Source of the DNA: Aquiflexum balticum DSM 16537
GTDB taxonomy: Bacteria; Bacteroidota; Bacteroidia; Cytophagales; Cyclobacteriaceae
NCBI RefSeq assembly: GCF_900176595.1
Contig: NZ_LT838813.1
Coordinates: 5,164,001-5,228,000 of the forward strand
DNA length: 64,000 nucleotides
Direction of reading: 5' to 3'
The translations under genes were made by a program, and so were the position numbers. The first letter of the stretch is position 1, and every line of letters starts with the position of its first letter. Positions 26,691-34,077 of the stretch are shown here, one piece after another. The notes under the pieces were generated by a model. It ran no database searches, was not told the origin of the DNA, and was given only the letters and a program-made list of their open reading frames with translations.

Positions 26691-26721
26691 TAGCTTTCCA
26701 ATTATCCTTCAATGAATTTCA

Positions 26722-27303
26722 TTAATATCTATTTCTCAACCATTGTGCAATTGGAACAACTTTATCATTACCATTTACTGAGGGATATACTACATAAGTT
26801 CCCTGAGTCCTAAAATCACCTTTGAAATATTGATAGTAATCGATGTTGAATATATAAGGGTAAATATCCAAGTATTCTGTTCCTGAAAAATCAGAATAAT
26901 CTTTTTTGACAGGTATTAAGGCTATGCGATCAATATATTTGGCGGCATCACCAAGACCAAGCTCCCAGTTACACCATTTGGAATTAATTGCTGCCTCAGT
27001 TGCTAGTAATATAAACTTGTGATTTTCTTTAATTTTTCCTTTTATCCTAACAGCAGTTTGACTGGAAGTTGATTTGGGCATTCCTTCATCCAACCAATCT
27101 ACATATACCTCTACACCATAATTTTTTAAAAGAGAAATTGTACCTTCTAGGAATTCCTTTTCATCATGCTTATGTGATAGGAAAATTTTGGTTTTAAAAG
27201 AGGAACTCTCATTTTTAAAATCACTTAGACTTTCATTTAAAGTCATATATGTCTTTGTAGATCTTCGCTGACTTCTAAGTTGTGTTTCATTTATAAAACT
27301 CAT
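26722..27303 (-). CDS. thsB: TIR-domain protein, second ThsB-like component
   Basis: The 193-residue protein has an N-terminal extension of about 35 residues and then a TIR domain: KIFLSHKHDEKEF at about 39, VEVYVDWLDEG at about 65, and SKWCNWELGLGDA with the likely catalytic Glu at 114. TIR proteins of Thoeris sense phage and make a cyclic ADP-ribose-type signal from NAD+ that activates ThsA. This copy is more like canonical TIRs than its neighbour. It follows the other ThsB by one base and is clearly in the same operon. It lies 31 bases before the AlbA_2 gene. Confidence 0.82.
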   Translation of the reverse strand: MSFINETQLRSQRRSTKTYMTLNESLSDFKNESSSFKTKIFLSHKHDEKEFLEGTISLLKNYGVEVYVDWLDEGMPKSTSSQTAVRIKGKIKENHKFILLATEAAINSKWCNWELGLGDAAKYIDRIALIPVKKDYSDFSGTEYLDIYPYIFNIDYYQYFKGDFRTQGTYVVYPSVNGNDKVVPIAQWLRNRY

Positions 27304-27304
27304 A

Positions 27305-28009
27305 TTAGTCTAAATTTATATGAACATCATAGTTGTTTTTATCATCCTTAATTTCAATTGCCCTTTCTATATAAAAATCATGATCATTGCTATTCATAAA
27401 GTCATCCCACTTTACCGTTTTTATAAATGAAGGTTCACTATTGACATGTATTTTTGTACCATTACATTCCTTAATCTCTTTATCAATAATGTTAAACATG
27501 TTATCTCTCAATATTTTAAATAACTTACTTGTTTGATGAGTAACACTGTTACAGGCTCGATTTTCTGTGTAATACCAAGCATATGTTCCTGTTTCATCAG
27601 GTATCACTATTCCTAAGACTGCATTCATCTGTTTTCTTCTTTCACCAATGGATACAACTCTTAAGGAGTAAGAAACTTCCCATGGAATCCACTGGTCTTC
27701 TTCAGGTATCAAAATTTCTTGCATTCCTTTTGAAATAAGAACAATTGTTACACTGCATTGTCTGATTCTTTGTTTTAAAAGAGTTTCAATGTGATTATCT
27801 GAAAAATCCCTCAAACTTTCCCCATCTTTTTCACCTAGATTAATATTGTCTTTTCCGATTTTCTTTTGAAGCTCGTCGACGTAATCTCTGGCTCTCGTGG
27901 GTCTAGAAATGAAATTCAAGTTTCCACCAACGATTTTCAAGTCTCTTTTTTTCATATCTCTAACTAGAGTATCTCCATACTTATAAGAAACAAAAACTTT
28001 TCTTCCCAT
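27305..28009 (-). CDS. thsB: ThsB-like protein with MTH538-type TIR domain
   Basis: This 234-residue protein begins KVFVSYKYGDTLV and has IPWEVSYSLRV (Glu at 111), matching the TIR-like family once called DUF1863, the domain used by ThsB of Thoeris. About 100 further residues follow the core. Its start overlaps the ThsA stop by one base (TAATG), so it is translated right after the effector. With the next gene it makes two distinct sensor proteins for one effector; in described Thoeris systems extra ThsB proteins broaden the phages recognised. That meaning here is inferred. Confidence 0.87.
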   Translation of the reverse strand: MGRKVFVSYKYGDTLVRDMKKRDLKIVGGNLNFISRPTRARDYVDELQKKIGKDNINLGEKDGESLRDFSDNHIETLLKQRIRQCSVTIVLISKGMQEILIPEEDQWIPWEVSYSLRVVSIGERRKQMNAVLGIVIPDETGTYAWYYTENRACNSVTHQTSKLFKILRDNMFNIIDKEIKECNGTKIHVNSEPSFIKTVKWDDFMNSNDHDFYIERAIEIKDDKNNYDVHINLD

Positions 28010-29451
28010 TAGTTTGCTACTTTATTGATTAGTGTAATGATTTCTGACACGGATTTTGCCACATCGCCTTTGTAATACTTAAGTTCACCTACTTCTTTTA
28101 AAAAATGTTCTTGGATGCCGTAATTTTTGAATTCACTTAGCAGGAAATTATATAATTCCGAAGCCATATAACCAGTATAGTGAATCGGAATTGGCCAAAG
28201 CCCTTTTGATAATGCAATTTGAAGTTCTCTTTTTACTCCTTTAGCATACTCAATTGAACCATCATCAATTTTTTTATTTCCAAAAAAAATAATGATTATA
28301 CCCGACCTGGAAATCATATTTTCCCGGTATTCTTCCCAAAGCTCCCCTAATTCTTTACCACCGCTTGGAAACTGCGGAAAAGGTTTTACCACAAGTTGAT
28401 TTTCTGAAAACTTTTTGGGGTTAGAATAAACGGCATCAAGTGCTCCATTTATCACGGCACTTCCAACGCCTAAACCAAAACCATTGATTACTATGAGATT
28501 GTTTTTTACAATTTCCTTTGAAACAAGATGGATAAAATTGTGTGCTTCTCTTTCGGTAAAATCACCATATTCAGCAGCACAACCTGAGATAAAGACAGAA
28601 TGTGAATTGAACCTTCTTTCGATTTCTCCAAGGAGTAATGTCAAATCACTGTATTTTTCAATAAAAATAGTTTGAACTCTATATCGGCTTAGGTCTTTTA
28701 CAAAAAGGTCTTGCTTAATCTTTTCATATTCGTATTTCTCTTGAACATTGTTCCAATCTTCAAGAGCCGTTCTTTTCATTATGCAATAATGGTCTTTACT
28801 TTTATCGCTATATCTGTGAGTAAGTCTTCCAAAAATGTAATTGATATTTGGATCGGTGAAGCTGAATCCTACAAATAGGAATGATTTCGTGATTAATTCG
28901 GAATTTAAAATTGAGATAAAAGGTTCGTGACTGTAATAGTATTTCTCATAATCCTCCTTAAGCAAAACAGCCTTACTAGGTTTGTCTTTATCACCATGCA
29001 TCTTATATAAGATACAAGCACGATTGTCACGATTTATAAAAAGATCATCAACTTCTCTTTTTACATCAACCTTTTTATGAATCTTTGAATGTGTGTCTTC
29101 AATTAGGTCATCATAATTAGTTGTCCAAATAGTATTGAAGGGAAGCCTTGCAATTATTCGATGGTTTTCAGTTTCAACATCTGAATCGGTAAACTCATTA
29201 ACTATTTTCTCGTCAATTTTATTTCGATTGTTGTTTTTGTTTTTGTGAAATTGAGCAACAGAAATCAAATCAGGTTCATCGTCTATTTTCAAACCCAATT
29301 CAGTTGCTAAATCTTTTAGAAGTCCTTTCCAATCAACAAAGCCTGCTCCTTTTGACATACCTGCACCAAGAAAAATAGTCGCAGTTCCTTGTCTTAGCTT
29401 TTCTACATAATCATTGATGAATGCGTTTATTAATGCTTCTTTAAAATCCAT
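28009..29451 (-). CDS. thsA: Thoeris effector ThsA (SIR2 NADase + SLOG sensor)
   Basis: The 480-residue protein has an N-terminal SIR2-like NADase (about 1-280) with FLGAGMSKGAGF at 27-38, the TTNYDDL asparagine at 112 and the YKMHGD histidine at 152; these match the catalytic Asn112 and His152 reported for Bacillus cereus ThsA, and the length is nearly the same. The C-terminal part (about 285-480; SVFISGCAAEYGD, GFGLGVGSAV, RSGIIIIFFGN) fits the SLOG domain that binds the TIR-made signal. When triggered, ThsA destroys NAD+ and stops the infected cell. It leads a tight operon with two TIR genes. Confidence 0.94.
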   Translation of the reverse strand: MDFKEALINAFINDYVEKLRQGTATIFLGAGMSKGAGFVDWKGLLKDLATELGLKIDDEPDLISVAQFHKNKNNNRNKIDEKIVNEFTDSDVETENHRIIARLPFNTIWTTNYDDLIEDTHSKIHKKVDVKREVDDLFINRDNRACILYKMHGDKDKPSKAVLLKEDYEKYYYSHEPFISILNSELITKSFLFVGFSFTDPNINYIFGRLTHRYSDKSKDHYCIMKRTALEDWNNVQEKYEYEKIKQDLFVKDLSRYRVQTIFIEKYSDLTLLLGEIERRFNSHSVFISGCAAEYGDFTEREAHNFIHLVSKEIVKNNLIVINGFGLGVGSAVINGALDAVYSNPKKFSENQLVVKPFPQFPSGGKELGELWEEYRENMISRSGIIIIFFGNKKIDDGSIEYAKGVKRELQIALSKGLWPIPIHYTGYMASELYNFLLSEFKNYGIQEHFLKEVGELKYYKGDVAKSVSEIITLINKVAN

Positions 29452-29461
29452 TTTCGATTTT

Positions 29462-29572
29462 TTATGCTTGTGAATATTCCTTAATATTTTCAGCTACGCC
29501 CCTCATCATCACAGGGCAAAGCCGTTTAAGGGTGTTTTTCAATTGCTCTTTGATGCGTTTGTTGGATATCAT
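29462..29572 (-). CDS. Small ORF between hsdS and thsA
   Basis: A 36-residue basic frame (MISNKRIKEQLKNTLKRL, then MMRGVAENIKEY) fills the gap exactly: it starts five bases beyond the hsdS stop and ends ten bases before the thsA start. It is not recognised. It may be a real small protein or a residue of recombination between hsdS and the Thoeris genes. Confidence 0.4.
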   Translation of the reverse strand: MISNKRIKEQLKNTLKRLCPVMMRGVAENIKEYSQA

Positions 29573-29577
29573 TGCTT

Positions 29578-30714
29578 CTAAACATAAACCGTCGCCAACC
29601 TAGAAAGAAGCAACTCCTTCAACTCCGTTAGCTTTTGATTTTCTTTTTTTCTAAGTAGGATATCCTTTTGTAGCTTTTTAGAAATTCTATTGAATTTACC
29701 TAATAGCTCTTTGCTAGGAATTACAGTTTCATAATTCATTATCCATTTTTTATCCCCTCTGGGCATTTTAGTTCCCTTGCTTCCCGCCATTACATATTCA
29801 AAGAAATTATCTTTCTCAAGTATCTGGTACAAGAACAAAGAAGGGATTTCAGATTTTGGTACAATGCACAAAACATCATTTGAACATCCTCCACTAAAAT
29901 TGGCTAACCAAATTTTCTTAAAGTAAGGACGGATGTTGGAAATTAGGATGTTGCCTTTTTCGAAACTTATAAAACTAGTAGGCGTTGGAAGTCCATTGGC
30001 GGCGGTAATTCCACCTCTATCTTGGAACATATTTTCAGTTGAGATATATGTTTCTAAAGAGATTTGATTTACTGAAATTTTTTTACTTGAATATTCGCAT
30101 AGCTCACTTAAATGTCCAACTCTCCACCCCTCAGGCAAATTCTCCCAATCGATCCCTTCCACAAACCACTCCCTATAAATCGCTTGTGCGGTTTCTTCGA
30201 GTTTTTGGATCAGTTGTTGGTTGAGGGCAATCCGGTTTTGGATGACATTGTATTCCTTGACGATTTCTCTTTGTTTGGTGATGGAGGGAATGGGTAATTG
30301 CATGTCTTCAAAAGCCTGCCAAGCCAATCCCCCTCTTACATCTGCGTCTGTATAAAACCACGCATTTCGGTCAAATTCACTACGAGAAAACCACATCATC
30401 AAGTACTCAGGCAATAATTCCTTTCCTTTCTTTATTTTAAAAACATCATAAGCAGGTGAAACCATAAATGGTTCTTCACTTTGTGAAACTGCAATGGGAA
30501 TTCTGTAATCACGTCCTACGTGCATCCTATTACAAGCAAATTGATTATGTTTTACAACCTTATAATTTGATAAGTCTGTTCCTACAATATTAGCTACTGA
30601 AGGCATGAAAAATTTGTTGATATTGATGCCTAACAAATCTTTTGCTTCTAAGTCGTAATTTCGAATCTTAACAGGAGAAATGAAGTCACCTAATCTTTTA
30701 TAATTCGATTTCAT
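29578..30714 (-). CDS. hsdS: Type I restriction-modification specificity subunit
   Basis: The 378-residue protein has two target-recognition regions separated by conserved helical spacers: TKQREIVKEYNVIQNRIALNQ at about 152 and ILLRKKENQKLTELKELLLS at the end. It determines which DNA sequence the M and R subunits act on. The length and two-half layout are normal. Its start overlaps hsdM by 17 bases. As is usual for HsdS, the recognition halves look unrelated to the neighbours and its AT content is higher, consistent with exchange. Confidence 0.92.
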   Translation of the reverse strand: MKSNYKRLGDFISPVKIRNYDLEAKDLLGININKFFMPSVANIVGTDLSNYKVVKHNQFACNRMHVGRDYRIPIAVSQSEEPFMVSPAYDVFKIKKGKELLPEYLMMWFSRSEFDRNAWFYTDADVRGGLAWQAFEDMQLPIPSITKQREIVKEYNVIQNRIALNQQLIQKLEETAQAIYREWFVEGIDWENLPEGWRVGHLSELCEYSSKKISVNQISLETYISTENMFQDRGGITAANGLPTPTSFISFEKGNILISNIRPYFKKIWLANFSGGCSNDVLCIVPKSEIPSLFLYQILEKDNFFEYVMAGSKGTKMPRGDKKWIMNYETVIPSKELLGKFNRISKKLQKDILLRKKENQKLTELKELLLSRLATVYV

Positions 30715-32326
30715 AACCCAATTCTTTAAAAACAGCTAGTAAATCATTTTCAGAAGCGGCTTCAGCTTTCAACAAGTCTGCAAACTCGCTTTTTAGGATT
30801 TGCATCTTTTCATCAAAATCAATGTTTTCGTCTCGGTTTACAAATTCAATGTATTTGCTTGGGACAAGGGAAAAATCTTTTTTGACCACTTCTTCAATGG
30901 AAGCAGAGTAACAGAATTCCGGGATATTTAAATAGGATGAAGCTGGAGCTTCATTTAACCCAGCCGTTTGCCACTGGTGGTAAGTCCCAGTAACCTTACT
31001 TAAATCTTCTTCTGAAAATTGAATGTATTTTTTCTCAAATGGAATACCTATTTGACGCAAGTCCATGAATAGGATTTCTTTTTCTCGGTCTCGGTAGTTT
31101 CGTGTTTCATCTCCAATTTTTCGAGTGTGGGCTTTTTTGTTTTTGTTTAAAATCCACAAAGTAACGCTGATGTTAGTAGTGTAAAACATGTTTTGTGGCA
31201 ATACCAGAATCGCCTCCACCAAATTATTTTCAATTAACTTCCTCCGTATTTTGTATTCTTCACCTCCACCACTCAGAGCACCGTTAGCTAGGATAAAACC
31301 CGCAATACCATTTTCTGAAAGCTTAGAAGCCATATTCAAAATCCAGCCATAATTGGCGTTGCTCTTCGGCGGGACATCATAGCCTCTCCATCTCGGATCG
31401 TCTTTTAGTTCATTTTCTGCCCGCCAGTCTTTTTGGTTAAAGGGAGGGTTGGCCATGATAAAATCGGCCTTCAGGTCCTTATGTTGGTCATCGGCAAAAG
31501 TATCCGCTGCTTTTTCCCCCAGGTTACCGCTGATGCCCCGGATGGCAAGGTTCATCTTTGCCAGCTTGTAGGTGGTGTTGGTATATTCCTGCCCATAGAT
31601 GGAAACCTCTTTTTTATTGCCGTGATGAGCTTCTATAAACTTGATACTCTGCACAAACATACCCCCCGAACCACAAGCAGGGTCATAGATGATCCCTTTG
31701 TAGGGCTCGATCATCTCTGCTATCAGGTTGACAATACTCTTGGGGGTATAAAATTCCCCTTTGCCTTTTCCTTCAGCGAGCGCAAACTTGGACAAGAAGT
31801 ATTCATACACTTTGCCTACCACATCCTGCTTGGGGTCCTTGAGCGTATCGATGTCATTGATGGTATCCAGAAGGGAGGCAAGCTTGGTGATATCGAGTCC
31901 CAAGCGGGAGAAGTAATTATCAGGTAAGGCACCTTTCAGTGCTTTGTTGTTTTTCTCAATGGTATGCAGGGCAGTGTCAATAAGCAGGGCAATGTCATTT
32001 TGCTTGGACTTTTTGATCAGAAAACCCCAGCGGCTGCTTTCTTCCAAAAAGAAGACATTGCTCATATTGTAGAAATCTGGCATCTCTATGTATTTCTCTT
32101 TGCCCTCAGCGATCAATTTGGCGCGGTGATCTTCAAACTTGTCGCTGGCAAACTTCAAAAATATCAAACTCAATACCACGTGTTTGTATTCGGCAGGTTC
32201 TACACTGCCTCTCAGTTTATTGGCTGCGTCCCATAGGGTGACTTCAATGGGCTTATCCTGGGTTTGTTTGGATGGTTTTAATTTTCCTTTCGCTTTGTTG
32301 GAAGGCTCTTCCTTTTGTATGGGCAT
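30698..32326 (-). CDS. hsdM: Type I restriction-modification N6-adenine methyltransferase
   Basis: The 542-residue protein has the HsdM N-terminal helical domain, the SAM-binding DPACGSGGM at about 217 and the catalytic NPPF at about 292. It methylates adenine at the target chosen by HsdS and protects the host. It leads the run of genes that ends with hsdR. Upstream lies about 330 bases holding a palindromic repeat pair. Gene order M-S-(Thoeris)-(AlbA_2)-R suggests co-transcription of the R-M and Thoeris genes, though internal promoters cannot be excluded. Confidence 0.96.
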   Translation of the reverse strand: MPIQKEEPSNKAKGKLKPSKQTQDKPIEVTLWDAANKLRGSVEPAEYKHVVLSLIFLKFASDKFEDHRAKLIAEGKEKYIEMPDFYNMSNVFFLEESSRWGFLIKKSKQNDIALLIDTALHTIEKNNKALKGALPDNYFSRLGLDITKLASLLDTINDIDTLKDPKQDVVGKVYEYFLSKFALAEGKGKGEFYTPKSIVNLIAEMIEPYKGIIYDPACGSGGMFVQSIKFIEAHHGNKKEVSIYGQEYTNTTYKLAKMNLAIRGISGNLGEKAADTFADDQHKDLKADFIMANPPFNQKDWRAENELKDDPRWRGYDVPPKSNANYGWILNMASKLSENGIAGFILANGALSGGGEEYKIRRKLIENNLVEAILVLPQNMFYTTNISVTLWILNKNKKAHTRKIGDETRNYRDREKEILFMDLRQIGIPFEKKYIQFSEEDLSKVTGTYHQWQTAGLNEAPASSYLNIPEFCYSASIEEVVKKDFSLVPSKYIEFVNRDENIDFDEKMQILKSEFADLLKAEAASENDLLAVFKELGYEIEL

Positions 32327-32657
32327 TATCCTAAATTAATTATTACAGATTTGTATTTTGCTAATTTAGTTCATTTACCCTATTTATTCCTATCCCGTAA
32401 ACAGGGTATTTTTTAAGAAAAACCACTATTCATTAAAGGAAGAATTCAATATTTTTAAAAAAAATCAAAATCATTTAATATTTGAGTTCAATAAACATAC
32501 TCGCATTTACATCGGGCTCCAATAACCTGCAGTTCGGGATTTGTAATCCCGAAGCCCGGATAATCAGGATTTGCAATCCCCAAAACTTAAACCATATAGC
32601 CTATACCAAAGAAATAATTATTTTTGGCATTCTGAAAAATTTCAATTCCCTTTAAGG
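32327..32657. other. Intergenic region upstream of hsdM and the globin operon
   Basis: No gene is visible. It separates divergent hsdM and globin genes, so both promoters must lie here, but no clear TAnnTTTG box was found. It holds two short palindromes at 32533-32579. Confidence 0.5.
32533..32579. repeat. Pair of REP-like palindromes
   Basis: A perfect palindrome with arms TTCGGGATT and AATCCCGAA and a 3-base loop (32533-32553) is followed by a related one with arms GGATT and AATCC (32567-32579). Short palindromes of this kind are typical intergenic repeats that form hairpins; no further copies were noticed in this window. Confidence 0.7.
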
Positions 32658-33029
32658 ATGAATTCAAACCAATCCATCTATGAAATCCTCGGAGAAGAAA
32701 AAATAAAAATCCTCGTCCAGCACTTTTATCAACAAGTCGAGAAATCTCCGGAATTGAGAAAGCTTTACCCCAAGGATTTGGCACCTGCGGAAGAAAGACT
32801 ATTTTTGTTTTTGATCCATGTATTTGGTGGGCCTCATACTTATTTGGAAAAAAGAGGTCATCCGATGTTGAGACGGAGGCATTTTCAATGGCCTATTGAT
32901 GAAAAAATGAAAGAGGAGTGGCTCAAATGTATGTTTCAGGCAATTGAAAAAGTAGAAATGGACCCCAATATCAGCCAACAGATACAGGCATATTTTGTCC
33001 AAGTGGCAAATCATATGGTGAATAAATAA
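32658..33029 (+). CDS. Truncated hemoglobin (globin family)
   Basis: The 123-residue start at MNSNQSIYEILGEEKI is chosen because AAGGATG places a purine run before the ATG and because a longer frame upstream runs into the palindromic repeat. The protein fits the 2-over-2 truncated hemoglobin fold: FYQQV, LYPKDLAPAEERLFLFLIHVFGG, HPMLRRRHF with the likely proximal histidine, and WLKCMFQAI. These small globins bind oxygen or NO. It is the first gene of an operon and ends 2 bases before plsC. Confidence 0.87.
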   Translation: MNSNQSIYEILGEEKIKILVQHFYQQVEKSPELRKLYPKDLAPAEERLFLFLIHVFGGPHTYLEKRGHPMLRRRHFQWPIDEKMKEEWLKCMFQAIEKVEMDPNISQQIQAYFVQVANHMVNK

Positions 33030-33031
33030 AA

Positions 33032-33793
33032 ATGGTTTTAATTAGAAGAATCTATAGTGTTTATGCTTTGCTGATGTTCTGCCTCAGTTTCCTGTTGTTT
33101 TTCCCTTTGTTTTTGGTTTGTATTTGGGTACCGGGATGGGAAAAATACGGCAGGAAAATCAATCAATTTTGGGCAAACCTGTTTTTTATTTTGATTTTCC
33201 TTCCGGTAAAAATTGAAGGGAAAGAACATATTAAAAAAGGACAGCCCTATATTTTTGTATCCAACCATTTCTCCTATATAGACATCGCTATGATGGGATT
33301 TATTCCTGGAGATGTGATCTATATTGGAAAGAGTTCCATCTCCAAAGTACCACTATTTGGTTATTATTTCAAAAATTTACATATCGCAGTCAAGCGTGAA
33401 AGCATCAAAAGCCGGGGGGAGGTATTACTCAGGTCAAAAAAGGCAATTGACAATGGCAGCAGCATTGTCATATTCCCGGAGGGAGGAATATGCGCACCTA
33501 ATCCACCTGAAATGGCAAAATTCAAAGATGGGGCTTTCAGTTTGGCAGTCGACAAACAAATCCCAATCATTCCTGTCACTTTATCATTTAATCATTTAAT
33601 TTTGCCTGATGATGGAAAACTGCTTTTGAATTTTAAAAAAGCAAAACTAGTTTTCCATTCTCCTATTGAAACTGTCGGATGTTCATCCAAGGATATTCCA
33701 AAAATCAAGGAAAACTGCTACCAAACCATCCAAGAACAACTCTTGGAAGACAATAAGCAATTGACCACATACATGAATGTTAATACTTTATGA
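33032..33793 (+). CDS. plsC: 1-acyl-sn-glycerol-3-phosphate acyltransferase
   Basis: A 253-residue membrane-associated acyltransferase. It has one or two N-terminal helices, the catalytic HX4D motif in NHFSYID at about 78 and the FPEGG motif at about 148. PlsC acylates lysophosphatidate to phosphatidate in phospholipid synthesis. It overlaps gatC by 4 bases (ATGA). The family also includes lyso-ornithine-lipid acyltransferases, so the acceptor could differ. Confidence 0.88.
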   Translation: MVLIRRIYSVYALLMFCLSFLLFFPLFLVCIWVPGWEKYGRKINQFWANLFFILIFLPVKIEGKEHIKKGQPYIFVSNHFSYIDIAMMGFIPGDVIYIGKSSISKVPLFGYYFKNLHIAVKRESIKSRGEVLLRSKKAIDNGSSIVIFPEGGICAPNPPEMAKFKDGAFSLAVDKQIPIIPVTLSFNHLILPDDGKLLLNFKKAKLVFHSPIETVGCSSKDIPKIKENCYQTIQEQLLEDNKQLTTYMNVNTL

Positions 33794-34077
33794 AAATAGA
33801 TTCAAACAGCGTTAAGAAAATCGCCCACCTCGCAAGACTCGAATTCAACGAAGAAGGTACTGAAAAAATGAAAAAAGACATGACTCAGATCCTCGATTGG
33901 GTAGAACAACTCAATGAGGTGGAGACAGAAGGTATTGAACCATTGACAACCATGTCCTCGGAGGTAAATGTACTGAGAGAAGATATCGAAGGCGAGCATC
34001 TTTCCCGTGAACAAGGCCTTCAAAATGCCCCCCAAAGAGATTCGGATTATTTCAGAGTTCCAAAGGTCTTGGAATAA
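33790..34077 (+). CDS. gatC: Aspartyl/glutamyl-tRNA amidotransferase subunit C
   Basis: The 95-residue protein shows the GatC pattern: VKKIAHLARLEFNEE at the start, ILDWVEQLNEVETEGIEPLTTM in the middle and DYFRVPKVLE at the end. GatC holds GatA and GatB together in the enzyme that makes Gln-tRNA and Asn-tRNA by transamidation. GatA and GatB are not here. The stop overlaps the next start by one base (TAATG), coupling it to the large membrane protein. Confidence 0.95.
   Translation: MKIDSNSVKKIAHLARLEFNEEGTEKMKKDMTQILDWVEQLNEVETEGIEPLTTMSSEVNVLREDIEGEHLSREQGLQNAPQRDSDYFRVPKVLE

Noticed and set aside
30698-30714. 17-base overlap of hsdM and hsdS considered as a frameshift error
   Set aside because: Both proteins are full-length and the overlap is a normal translational coupling.
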